NCBI GenBank assembly: GCA_046484125.1
Contig: JAWOBX010000083.1
Coordinates: 1 to 29,242 of the forward strand
DNA length: 29,242 nucleotides
Direction: 5' to 3'
Source: JBGLNL01 sp046484125
GTDB lineage: Bacteria; Chloroflexota; Dehalococcoidia; SZUA-161; SpSt-899
The notes under the pieces are model-generated. The model was not told where the DNA came from. It worked only from the letters and a program-made list of their open reading frames with translations, and did no database searches. Made by a program: the position numbers and the translations under genes. Positions 7,025-14,316 of the stretch are shown piece by piece (within the stretch, counting starts at the first letter, position 1; every line of letters begins with the position of its first letter).

Positions 7025-7798
7025 TTACTTGAGGAACTTGCGGAAATCCGGCTTCCTCTTCTCCATGAATGATTGCTGCCCTTCTCTTGCCTGTTCCCCC
7101 TGCTGCATGTACCCGGTCAACTGCGCGGAGAACAAGCCCCTGCCGATATACTGGGCGTCTTCTTCCATCATGCTCAGTTTTACGGCTGACAGTGCTTCAG
7201 GACTCAAGGAGAGGATCTCGCCGCACCACTTGTCCACTTCCTCATCAAGCTGGGCCGCCGGCACAACAGCGTTCACCAGGCCCATATCAAGCGCTTCCTG
7301 TGCCGAATACAGCCTGCAGAGGAACCACAGCTCCCTTGCTTTCCGGTATCCCACAAGCCGGGCCAGATAGGAGGTACCCCATCCGCCATTGAAGCTGCCA
7401 ACCCTTGGCCCCGCCTGACCAAGTCTGGCGGTGTCAGCGGCTATGGCAAGGTCGCAGCATGCCTGCAGGATATTCCCGCCGGCTACCGCGACACCGTTAA
7501 CCCTGGCAATGGTCGGCTTGGGACACATACCGAGAGCGGCGTATACATCCATTCTCGGGTTCCAGCCGCCCTTGACTCCACCCGCCTCCCACTCGACGTC
7601 CCCGCCACTGCAGAATGCCTTCTCACCGGCCCCGGTCAAAACCACTACCCCAATAGTGGAATCAAACCCGGCATCCTCAACGGCCTCAACCAGCTCATAC
7701 AACGTACGCGCGCTAAAGGCGTTACGTTTTTCCGGTTTGTTGATGGTTATCCTGGCTACATTTTCCTTCTTCTCGTATTGAATATCCTCGTATGCCAT
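7025..7798 (-). CDS. Crotonase-superfamily ring-cleaving hydrolase, BadI/MenB-like
   Basis: Enoyl-CoA hydratase/isomerase-fold protein of 257 residues, taking the ATG at 7798 with AAGGAG eight bases upstream (a GTG at 7807 is the other option). The closest family memory is 2-ketocyclohexanecarboxyl-CoA hydrolase BadI and DHNA-CoA synthase MenB. Shared blocks are FCSGGD and VNGVAVAGGN for the oxyanion hole, GQAGPRVGSF, ARLVGYRKARELWFLC, and the end EKRKPDFRKFLK. BadI hydrolytically opens a cyclic beta-ketoacyl-CoA to pimeloyl-CoA. The Ser-x-Asp catalytic pair of BadI and MenB reads Ser-Phe-Asn here (Ser135, Asn137; codon AAT at 7390-7388), so the general acid/base Asp is missing. It probably heads an operon with the membrane protein and the PimCD-like dehydrogenases. 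The substrate could be another ring or beta-ketoacyl-CoA. Confidence 0.85.
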   Translation of the reverse strand: MAYEDIQYEKKENVARITINKPEKRNAFSARTLYELVEAVEDAGFDSTIGVVVLTGAGEKAFCSGGDVEWEAGGVKGGWNPRMDVYAALGMCPKPTIARVNGVAVAGGNILQACCDLAIAADTARLGQAGPRVGSFNGGWGTSYLARLVGYRKARELWFLCRLYSAQEALDMGLVNAVVPAAQLDEEVDKWCGEILSLSPEALSAVKLSMMEEDAQYIGRGLFSAQLTGYMQQGEQAREGQQSFMEKRKPDFRKFLK

Positions 7799-7849
7799 TT
7801 TTAACACTCCTTTTCCTGTATATAAACCGGCTCTCTTTTACCGAGTAAT

Positions 7850-7879
7850 AATCTACACTACCGCTTTTCGGCATGTCAA
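7850..7879 (-). promoter_or_regulatory. Sigma-70-like promoter of the crotonase/dehydrogenase operon
   Basis: On the minus strand a perfect TTGACA (7879-7874) is followed by an 18-base spacer and TAGATT (7855-7850). The expected start lies near 7843, about 45 bases before the ATG. This gives the operon its own promoter, separate from the upstream marR gene and just inside the edge of the IS remnant. Confidence 0.5.
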
Positions 7880-7934
7880 GCAACTGGAGTTTGCTGGGAG
7901 TTTGCCAACCACACCCGGCCCCAGCCTCTCACTT

Positions 7935-8108
7935 TACTTTGGCCTGCAGAGGCTCACCACTCAGCAGTCAACCGATCTCTATGAGCTGATCATCGCCAGG
8001 CATCGTAAGTCCAGATTCGCCATAACCAGCAATTGGGCGGTGGAGGAATGGTTGGGCGTCTTTGACGATCCAGTCACCCGGGTGGGTCAAAGATGGTGGT
8101 TTTTGACA
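7935..8108 (+). pseudogene. Remnant of an IS21-family istB gene and probable element end
   Basis: An open stretch reads YFGLQRLTTQQSTDLYELI and then ARHRKSRFAITSNWAVEEW and FDDP. That is the mid-to-late part of IstB, the AAA+ helper of IS21 transposases, which usually reads FGLRRLTxQQSxDLYELI, TSNRAVxEW and FDDPILGNSALDRL. The conserved part starts abruptly near 7935. It stops at FDDP, after which the frame jumps to DNA whose reverse complement begins TGTCAAAAACCACCATC, like an IS21 terminus (ending near 8108). The ATPase Walker motifs, the rest of IstB and all of IstA are gone. It is therefore a dead, internally deleted insertion between two catabolic transcription units. Confidence 0.6.
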
Positions 8109-8367
8109 GCGGGGGACATCTCACGAATATAAACCGGTACTCATCATGAGGGATCGTGGCGGGGTTACAAGAGAGGAAATCCTGGAGGGTACAGACACCC
8201 AGGAGATATCTCGAGCCTTTAAACCGGTCGTTGATAGAAGGGGAGAATAGTACCCTGTCACCGCAGAAAATCATCGTCTCGGCCCAATCCATGCCTGAGC
8301 AACAATTAAGTGACATGGGCTTCTCGTTCCCGTCTCTGATCGGGAACCTCCGTTGCCTGATGGCGGC
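8109..8367. other. Non-coding stretch with no recognised feature
   Basis: Between the IS remnant and the end of the marR gene I find no convincing gene. Two overlapping open frames of 71 and 80 codons occur on opposite strands. Neither shows a ribosome binding site, a recognisable motif or a plausible composition. It may be further degraded mobile-element DNA. Confidence 0.4.
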
Positions 8368-8880
8368 CTAATCCTCTTCGGCGACTTTCTCCCGTCCGGC
8401 AAGGGAAAGCGCGCTTTCCCTCAATTTCTCGAGAAGCGACCAGAGTTGTTGATATTCCTCTTGTGTTAGAGAGCTTATAATAGTGTTTAATATATCCTGT
8501 TCATCAGCGAGGCTGTCAAGGCACTGCTGACCCTTGCTGGTTAGCGCCACCTTTTTGAGCTTCCTGTTATTTTTGACCCCTGTTCTTTTTATGAGACCGT
8601 TTCTTTCCATCCGGTTAAGCAGCCCCGATACCGTCGGCGGTTTCCGCATCATCCACTGGGCTATCTCACCGGGAGTGGCCGTGCCACCGAGCTCCGATAC
8701 CAGCATCAACAGATGAAATTCCGTCGGTGTCAGGCCAAGGTGCTTGACCTGACTGTGCCTGGCCTCAAATATGGAGGTGAGCGTAAGTCCCGCCAGCATG
8801 AATATATTGTAGTCACGACCCATGAAAGGCACATACTTTTTAAAATTGAATTCCTCATTAGTATCGATTTGCTCGACCAA
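8368..8880 (-). CDS. MarR-family transcriptional regulator
   Basis: Winged-helix repressor of 170 residues. LTPTEFHLLMLVSELGG, TPGEIAQWMMRKPPTVSGLL and NRMERNGLIKRTGVKNNRKL give the MarR DNA-binding helices and wing; the recognition helix is near residues 78-92. Long N- and C-terminal helices form the dimerisation region. It starts with TTG, supported by GGAGG five bases upstream. A 22-base palindrome in front of the gene (8962-8983) is a natural operator, so autorepression and control of the divergent twelve-gene operon are likely. MarR repressors such as BadR control alicyclic acid catabolism in Rhodopseudomonas, and a BadI-like gene lies next in the same direction here. The ligand would be a CoA ester or aromatic acid (inference). 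Confidence 0.92.
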   Translation of the reverse strand: MVEQIDTNEEFNFKKYVPFMGRDYNIFMLAGLTLTSIFEARHSQVKHLGLTPTEFHLLMLVSELGGTATPGEIAQWMMRKPPTVSGLLNRMERNGLIKRTGVKNNRKLKKVALTSKGQQCLDSLADEQDILNTIISSLTQEEYQQLWSLLEKLRESALSLAGREKVAEED

Positions 8881-8924
8881 CTTACCCTCCGTATTCCAGC
8901 TTTTTTAAACCCGAGCTTGCTCCC

Positions 8925-8953
8925 TTGACATGGGAGGATTTCAGTGATATTAT
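8925..8953 (+). promoter_or_regulatory. Strong promoter of the twelve-gene operon
   Basis: TTGACA (8925-8930), a 17-base spacer and TATTAT (8948-8953) give a near-consensus sigma-70 promoter pointing right, with the start near 8960. The MarR palindrome begins two bases downstream of that point, an ideal roadblock position. The leader to the first gene would be about 240 bases. Confidence 0.65.
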
Positions 8954-8978
8954 AACACAAAAATTATTAGTATACTAA
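8949..8978 (-). promoter_or_regulatory. marR promoter overlapping the operator
   Basis: On the minus strand a perfect TATAAT (8954-8949) lies 18 bases from TTAGTA (8978-8973), which is half of the palindrome. Bound regulator would cover the -35 element. This back-to-back promoter shares its -10 region with the rightward promoter. Confidence 0.5.
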
Positions 8979-8983
8979 TTATT
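8962..8983. promoter_or_regulatory. Palindromic MarR operator
   Basis: The core TTAGTATACTAA (8967-8978) is a perfect 12-base palindrome. The symmetry extends to 22 bases (8962-8983) with one mismatched pair. Size, AT-richness and location between the marR gene and a divergent operon fit MarR-family operators. Confidence 0.65.
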
Positions 8984-9200
8984 AGTGGCCTAATTAAAAA
9001 CGGGGATTTTTCATAACCGCCCCATAATCAGAAGTGACTTTCGACAAGTATAGCGAAAATTCGTGGGAAGGGTTTCGGGCAACGGCTGTACGCATATTAA
9101 TGATTATCAGTCACACGGGGTTGAAGACGGGTAATAGAGGTTGATTCCATTTCCGCTTAAGGAAGCGTTTTACGGAAGCAACTCTATAGGAGGAGGTAAA

Positions 9201-10487
9201 ATGGTTAATACATCGGTTAAGAAGGTCTCTCTCATTTTCCTGATAATATTGCTCGTATTCCCAGTTCTGTACGGCTGCGGTAACGGCAATGGCGAAACCG
9301 ATGAAACCATCCCACTAACGCCAAAGACACCGGAGCCAACACCCGAAGCCTCCCCGGAAACGGTGAACATCACGATAGGCAATCACACCGACCTCACGGG
9401 TGTCGCCTCAAACGCCATGAGCATACTGACCATGGCACTAAAAGATATGTGCGGATACTACAACGAGGAAAACATCATACCCGGAGTGAATCTGAAGGTG
9501 GTCGACTACGACGGGCAGTACGATCCATCCAACGATATCCCGGGCTACCAGTGGCTGAAGGAGAGGGGAGCGGACCTGATTTTCACGCCGGTCGCGTCAA
9601 CGGCGGTAACCCTCAAACCGCGTCTTGAGAATGATAAGATGGTGCTCTTCACCCCGGCTGCGGCCGAGGAAGCGTTCGATCCGCCCGGATACGTGTTTTC
9701 CCTGGGCAACGCTCTTGCCGAACACTTGAGCTATACGCTTCTGAAATGGATAGCGGAAAATGATCCTGATTTTCCCCGGAACAGACCGGCAAAAATCGGT
9801 GGGGCGTTCTGGAACGAAGCTGAGGGCACTGCTCTCCTGAAAGGGGCGGAGGAATATGCCAAAGCCCATCCGGAACAATACGAATGGGAGGGAGGATTTC
9901 TGACCGGATTCGGATTCAACTGGTCCACTGAAGTTGAGGCTCTCAAGGATTGTGACTACGTGCTGCCGCCGGTGCCTATGCATCAGTTCGTTGAGCAATA
10001 CCGGAAAGCAGGCCATCCCCACGCTAAATTCATCGGTAGCGACCCGCACGCAGCCTTCCTGGGGATGATAGAACGGGCAGGCCTCTGGGACGAAATTGAT
10101 GGAATGTTATTCATAAGGTCCTTCAGGTGGTGGAACGAGGAGGGGAAGATAATGGACCTGACCAGGCGATTGCTCTATGAAAAGCATCCTGATAAAGCGG
10201 ATGAGATCAGGCAATCGGGGGTGGGATACATAACCACCCAGCCGGTATACGTAATGCTGGAGGCCGTTAAAGCAACCGTGGAGAGAGTGGGTGCTGAAAA
10301 CTTCTCATCGGAAGAGCTTTTTGAGACACTCCAGTCGTTTTCCATCGAGGTGGACGGATGTCCCCACAGCTACACCGAGACCAAAAGGGTGGATAATGAT
10401 GCTCTGGCCATTTTTGAGTTAAAAGCGGAGGAGAAAGATCTCTACAGAGCGGATCCAGGATGGCTTCCTGTTGTAAAACAGCCATAG
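9201..10487 (+). CDS. Substrate-binding lipoprotein, branched-chain amino acid transporter type
   Basis: Type I periplasmic binding protein (LivK/Peripla_BP_6-like) of 428 residues. The ATG at 9201 is chosen because AGGAGG stands just before it and a signal sequence starts there: NTSVKK, a hydrophobic core, then lipobox LYGC with lipidated Cys26. A Gly/Asn/Glu/Pro-rich linker leads to the binding domain (ITIGNHTDLTGVAS, LKVVDYDGQYDP, GADLIFTPVASTA). It would sit outside the membrane and bind a small ligand, perhaps an aromatic or organic acid as some LivK relatives do. No permease or ATPase genes of an ABC transporter are nearby, so it is an orphan binding protein at the head of a catabolic operon. 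It may work with a transporter elsewhere or act as a sensor. Confidence 0.85.
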   Translation: MVNTSVKKVSLIFLIILLVFPVLYGCGNGNGETDETIPLTPKTPEPTPEASPETVNITIGNHTDLTGVASNAMSILTMALKDMCGYYNEENIIPGVNLKVVDYDGQYDPSNDIPGYQWLKERGADLIFTPVASTAVTLKPRLENDKMVLFTPAAAEEAFDPPGYVFSLGNALAEHLSYTLLKWIAENDPDFPRNRPAKIGGAFWNEAEGTALLKGAEEYAKAHPEQYEWEGGFLTGFGFNWSTEVEALKDCDYVLPPVPMHQFVEQYRKAGHPHAKFIGSDPHAAFLGMIERAGLWDEIDGMLFIRSFRWWNEEGKIMDLTRRLLYEKHPDKADEIRQSGVGYITTQPVYVMLEAVKATVERVGAENFSSEELFETLQSFSIEVDGCPHSYTETKRVDNDALAIFELKAEEKDLYRADPGWLPVVKQP

Positions 10488-10523
10488 CCAAATGACCTAT
10501 CCGCGAAAGGAGCTGGAACGATA

Positions 10524-11654
10524 ATGAGCGCGTTACAGGAGATGGCGGAACTGGCAGACGAATTGTCAAACCGGGCGTTACAGGACTGGAAGGCGGACGG
10601 AAAGAAGGTGGTCGGCTTCTTTTGCTCATATGTGCCGGAGGAGATCGTATGCGCGGCCGATATGCTGCCTTACCGGGTCCGTGCAGTTGGTTGCGAGAGT
10701 ACCACGATGGCGGATGTCTATATGAGCCAGGTCAATTGCAGCTTTTCAAGGGCCTGCCTCGAATTCGCCTTTGACGGCCGGTACAGCTTTCTGGATGGCC
10801 TGGTCTTTGTCTGGAACTGTGATAATCTGCGACGGGTCTACGATATTCTGAGGGAGACCCGGCCTGAACAATTCAATCTTCTTCATTTCATCGATATTCC
10901 CCATAAAGATACGGAAGAGGCCATTGAAAGCTTTGCCGGCGAGTTGACCGCTTTCAAAGAGGAGCTTGAGCGGACATTCGAGGTGAAGATAACCGGCGAG
11001 AAATTGAGAGTAGCTATCAACGTATATAATGAGACGCGGCGTTTACTGAAACAATTCTATGATCTCAGAAAGGTGGAGAATCCGCCAATTACTGGGGCTG
11101 AATCCCTGAAGGTGGTTCTGGCGGGAACGGTCATCCCCAAGCCCGAGTACAATGAACTACTGAAAAAGCTATTGACCGAACTTCAGGACCGGGCAGGGAT
11201 TACCGGCTACCGGGCCCGGCTGGTCATCGCCGGCGGCGGCGGATGTGATGATCCGGAGTATTTCCAGATCATGGAGGACCTCGGAGGCTTGATTGTGAGC
11301 GACAATATCTGTTTCGGCCGCCGGACGTTCATGGAACCAGTTTCAACTGAAGGCGATCCGATTCGAAACCTGGCGCGGGCCTACCTGAACCGCCCATCCT
11401 GTCCCAGGATGGCCCTGAAACTGGCGGAAAGAAGCCGGGAGATAAAAGACCTGGTGGAGCAGTCCGGGGCGGATGGGGTCGTGTTTCAGAGAATCCGATA
11501 CTGCGACCTCTGGGGCGGTGACCAACTTGATATCCGGAAGAAAATGCGCCAGGCCGGTATTCCCTTGCTAACACTGGAAAGAGAATATCGACTGAGTGCC
11601 ACCGGGCAATTGAAAACCAGAGTGCAGGCATTTCTGGAGCAACTGGAGGTATAG
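10524..11654 (+). CDS. 2-hydroxyacyl-CoA dehydratase / benzoyl-CoA reductase-like subunit (HgdB/BcrC type)
   Basis: Fe-S protein of 376 residues from the 2-hydroxyglutaryl-CoA dehydratase D-component family. Members perform ATP-driven one-electron reduction of acyl-CoA substrates: dehydration of 2-hydroxyacyl-CoA, or reduction of the benzene ring. The N-terminal motif VVGFFCSYVPEEI (Cys34), Cys72 in VNCSFSRAC, Cys99 in WNCDNLRR and Cys327 in RIRYCDLWGGD occupy the expected cluster-ligand regions. AAGGAG precedes the ATG. It is followed one base later by the companion subunit gene, the usual arrangement of the heterodimer. Which reaction it performs cannot be told from sequence alone. The ASKHA-type activator that such enzymes need is not encoded in the window; a CooC-like ATPase is encoded instead two genes downstream. 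Confidence 0.88.
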   Translation: MSALQEMAELADELSNRALQDWKADGKKVVGFFCSYVPEEIVCAADMLPYRVRAVGCESTTMADVYMSQVNCSFSRACLEFAFDGRYSFLDGLVFVWNCDNLRRVYDILRETRPEQFNLLHFIDIPHKDTEEAIESFAGELTAFKEELERTFEVKITGEKLRVAINVYNETRRLLKQFYDLRKVENPPITGAESLKVVLAGTVIPKPEYNELLKKLLTELQDRAGITGYRARLVIAGGGGCDDPEYFQIMEDLGGLIVSDNICFGRRTFMEPVSTEGDPIRNLARAYLNRPSCPRMALKLAERSREIKDLVEQSGADGVVFQRIRYCDLWGGDQLDIRKKMRQAGIPLLTLEREYRLSATGQLKTRVQAFLEQLEV

Positions 11655-11655
11655 G

Positions 11656-12930
11656 ATGGCAGGGCAAAATGACATACTTCAAAAACTATCGGACAATTTC
11701 GGCGTTATCAGGCAACTGCTGGCAGGGGAGTCCGCAGAGGTAAGCGTATTCGATTATCTTGGCCCCTACTTCGATAAGGTTAACGAAACTACAGCAAGCG
11801 GGGAAAAGCTTGCCTGGATCAACTTCGGTGTCATGCCCGAGCTTTTCTGGGCGATGGATATCACTCCGATCGTAGTCGATTCCCTGACGGGGGCCATTTC
11901 AGGCCTGGGTGAGGCCATGAAATACATCGACATAGCCGAAGAACAAATCCCGGATTATTTATGCGCCAACAACAAGATCCTGCTGGGCGCCGCTCTGGCG
12001 GGGGATATCGACCTGCCTTGTATTATGGTTCACCCGTCGCATCCGTGTGATTCAAACATTGCGACCTACCCGCATATCGCCGAGTATTTCGGATTTCCCT
12101 ACTACCTGATCGATATGCCGTATTTTCGAAACGAACGGAGCGCCAAATATACAGCCCGTGAACTGGGCAATCTGATACCGGTGCTGGAAAATTTGACCGG
12201 GCGCAAGCTGGATTTTGACAAGCTGCAGGAAGTGATGAAGCTTTCAAATCAGGCTCAGGAATATGTTCTGAAACTGAACCATCTTCGACAGCAGGTCCCA
12301 TCCCCTTATCCCAGTCTGGACATGATTACCGAATACGGCCTCCTGATGAATCTGGCCGGGACTCCGGAACTAGTGGACTACCTTAAGCGCAAATATGAAT
12401 GGGCCAAAGCCAAGGTTGATAAGGGGGAGGGGCACCTTGAGGAGGAGAAATACCGACTGGTCTGGATTTACGGCGCCGTTACCTTCGATATGGGTATTTT
12501 CAACTGGCTGGAGAGGGAGTATGGCGCTGTATCCGTCAGTCACATGAACAACAACTGGACGATGGACCCGGTAAAAGACATTACGACTTTGGACGGTATT
12601 CTGGAGGGATGGGCTCGAAAGATCGAATTACTGCCCATGACCAGGGAATGCGGTGGCCCCTGGGAGAATTACCTGAACGCGGCAATGGACCTGTGCCGAA
12701 ACTACAAAGCGGATGGGGCGATTTTCGCCGGGCATATCGCCTGCAAATCCAACTGGGCCATCGCCAAGATGGTCAAGGACCGGATTCAGGATGAAGCCGG
12801 GGTGCCGGTCCTGAATCTCCAACTGGATCTGTTCGACCCCAGAATAACCTCGACAGAGACTATTATGGGCATCCTGGATAATTTCATGAATACCGTGATG
12901 GAGAACAAGAAGACCCGAACCGGGGATTGA
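11656..12930 (+). CDS. 2-hydroxyacyl-CoA dehydratase / benzoyl-CoA reductase-like subunit (HgdA/BcrB type)
   Basis: Second subunit of the dehydratase-like pair, 424 residues, with GGAGGT just before its ATG. It lacks the first cluster Cys: the region that carries Cys34 in the partner reads INFGVMPELFWAMD. It keeps Cys103 (DYLCANNK), Cys131 (HPSHPCDS) and Cys363 (GHIACKSNW). Three Cys plus a non-Cys ligand is what the alpha subunit of characterised 2-hydroxyacyl-CoA dehydratases uses, where a water or Ser completes the cluster. This suggests an open coordination site and therefore the catalytic subunit (inference from the family). It forms an operon with the preceding gene and with the ATPase gene that starts 12 bases after its stop. 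Confidence 0.87.
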   Translation: MAGQNDILQKLSDNFGVIRQLLAGESAEVSVFDYLGPYFDKVNETTASGEKLAWINFGVMPELFWAMDITPIVVDSLTGAISGLGEAMKYIDIAEEQIPDYLCANNKILLGAALAGDIDLPCIMVHPSHPCDSNIATYPHIAEYFGFPYYLIDMPYFRNERSAKYTARELGNLIPVLENLTGRKLDFDKLQEVMKLSNQAQEYVLKLNHLRQQVPSPYPSLDMITEYGLLMNLAGTPELVDYLKRKYEWAKAKVDKGEGHLEEEKYRLVWIYGAVTFDMGIFNWLEREYGAVSVSHMNNNWTMDPVKDITTLDGILEGWARKIELLPMTRECGGPWENYLNAAMDLCRNYKADGAIFAGHIACKSNWAIAKMVKDRIQDEAGVPVLNLQLDLFDPRITSTETIMGILDNFMNTVMENKKTRTGD

Positions 12931-12942
12931 GGAAGAGCAATT

Positions 12943-13707
12943 GTGAAATCACAAAAGATCGCTATCACTGGAAAAGGCGGGAGCGGTAAAACGGCTATCA
13001 CCGCCATTCTAACCGGATTGCTGGCAAAGGAAGGGAAACGGAAGATACTGGCAATCGACGCCGATTCTTCGGTGAGCCTTTCCTACGCGCTGGGAATAGC
13101 GGTAAAGAAAACCGTCTCAGAGATTCGCCGCGACCTCATCGAAGATCCGCATATAAGGCAGGAGATCGAAAGCAGGCATATTCGCGATGCGATGGCGGAT
13201 ATCGTTGAGGCGGGAAAGGGATTTGACATGCTCACCATGGGCCGGCCGGAGGGGCCGGGTTGCTTCTGCGCCACCAACGAACTCCTCCGGTACGGCATCG
13301 ACAGCCTCTCAAGGCAATATGACATTACTTTAATCGATTGCGAAGCCGGGCCGGAACAGGTGAACCGGCGCGTGGTCAACGGGGTGGATTTTCTGATAAT
13401 CGTCACGGATACGTCCCAGCGGGGGATGTACGCTGCTATCGCGATTGATAAAGTGGTGCGGAGGGGAATGGATTCCACCAGGACCGGACTGATCATCAAC
13501 AAATCTACAGGTATGGATCAAACGATCGGAGAGATAGCGGAAAAGGCTGGATTAGAGATCGTGGGAACGGTTCCAAATGATGAAGATCTGGCGGAATTCG
13601 ACTCACTTGGCAAGCCAATCATTGACTTACCTGAGAATTCACCCGGCGTGCAGGCAATTAGTGAGGCGATGGGAAAGATGACAGCATCATTATCTTCCCT
13701 CCCTTGA
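12943..13707 (+). CDS. CooC-like P-loop ATPase with CxC motif
   Basis: SIMIBI-class ATPase of 254 residues. The deviant Walker A GKGGSGKT spans residues 10-17, with the signature Lys11; switch I is near AIDADSS; the switch II/Walker B region is IDCEAGPEQ. A Cys107-x-Cys109 motif in GPGCFCATNELLR matches the metal-binding CxC of the CooC and AcsF nickel-insertion ATPases. The dimer could hold a metal or an Fe-S cluster at this site, comparable in geometry to the NifH cluster. No CO dehydrogenase or nickel enzyme gene is present. The gene sits immediately behind the two dehydratase-like subunits, so it may mature or energise them in place of the usual ASKHA activator; that is inference. It starts with GTG, supported by GAGGAAG upstream. 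Confidence 0.88.
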   Translation: MKSQKIAITGKGGSGKTAITAILTGLLAKEGKRKILAIDADSSVSLSYALGIAVKKTVSEIRRDLIEDPHIRQEIESRHIRDAMADIVEAGKGFDMLTMGRPEGPGCFCATNELLRYGIDSLSRQYDITLIDCEAGPEQVNRRVVNGVDFLIIVTDTSQRGMYAAIAIDKVVRRGMDSTRTGLIINKSTGMDQTIGEIAEKAGLEIVGTVPNDEDLAEFDSLGKPIIDLPENSPGVQAISEAMGKMTASLSSLP

Positions 13708-13730
13708 TGGGGGAGGGGCTTGAGGGAGGG
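13697..13730 (+). promoter_or_regulatory. Alternative hairpins that could hide a ribosome binding site
   Basis: CCCTCCC (13697-13703) overlaps the end of the ATPase gene. It can pair with GGGAGGG at 13711-13717, or with a second GGGAGGG at 13724-13730 that is the Shine-Dalgarno of the next gene. Ribosomes reaching the stop codon at 13705-13707 would melt the pairing, which would couple translation. It also resembles a G/C-rich intergenic dispersed repeat. Confidence 0.4.
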
Positions 13731-13734
13731 CGAA

Positions 13735-14307
13735 ATGACCGAGCTATCCGATTACAGCGGACCGTTCAGACCGGATGCCAGGCTACAGGATTTTTCCAGG
13801 GATACGATTCTGAACCTGTGGCGAACCGGCAGCCTGATTTATATGTCACTCGGCGGTTTGTGGTTCGATGTGGTCAAGGATAAAGCCGGGATCGAAAAAG
13901 CGCTTGAGTGGGAGAAAGAGGTGTGGCTTAAGCGCGGCGGATGTGAAAACGACATCCGCGTATCAATGGACGCGCTCAATATTCACGGAAACGATGTGGC
14001 CACCCTGCTCAAAGCATTTCAGTTTGCGCCGGGCGAGGCGGGCTGGATCGATATAGAATGCGAACTGAAAGATCCAAATCATGGAGTACTCACGGCGACC
14101 AGGTGTCCGGCTCTGGAGATTTTTGAAGCTACGGGAGATACTGTCCGCCAGAAACATGCCTGCGAGGATATCTGCGTGCCGGGCATGCGGTTGACGGCGG
14201 AACATATCAATCCTCAGATGCGATGCCGGGCGACCAAATTGCCGCCGCGACAAAGCTCGGATGATATTGCCTGTCAATGGGAATTTGTATTGGATGAAAC
14301 AGGATAG
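13735..14307 (+). CDS. Unknown conserved His/Cys protein, family copy A (possibly DUF6125)
   Basis: A 190-residue soluble protein, starting at the ATG at 13735 behind GGGAGGG. I do not know its function; the N-terminal LSDYSG motif recalls the family I know as DUF6125, which I could not check. A paralogue is encoded at 21725-22291. Shared blocks are LSDYSG, ALNI-G-DVATL, ELKD-NHG, RC--LE-FE and KLPPR---DDIACQWE. His116, Cys124, Cys143, His157 and Cys180 are all conserved in the paralogue with almost the same spacing, which suggests a metal or cofactor site, or a reactive thiol. It lies between the CooC-like ATPase and a membrane protein in the large operon, so a role with the dehydratase-like enzyme is plausible but unproven. 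Confidence 0.75.
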   Translation: MTELSDYSGPFRPDARLQDFSRDTILNLWRTGSLIYMSLGGLWFDVVKDKAGIEKALEWEKEVWLKRGGCENDIRVSMDALNIHGNDVATLLKAFQFAPGEAGWIDIECELKDPNHGVLTATRCPALEIFEATGDTVRQKHACEDICVPGMRLTAEHINPQMRCRATKLPPRQSSDDIACQWEFVLDETG

Positions 14308-14316
14308 AGGATAAAC

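Noticed and set aside
7840..7880. Second MarR operator at the crotonase promoter
   Set aside because: Scattered similarity to the 8962-8983 palindrome (AATAAT, ACTA), but no symmetry and wrong spacing.
8074..8371. Two overlapping small open frames between the IS remnant and the marR gene
   Set aside because: No ribosome binding site, no motif and no partner gene; more likely decayed DNA.
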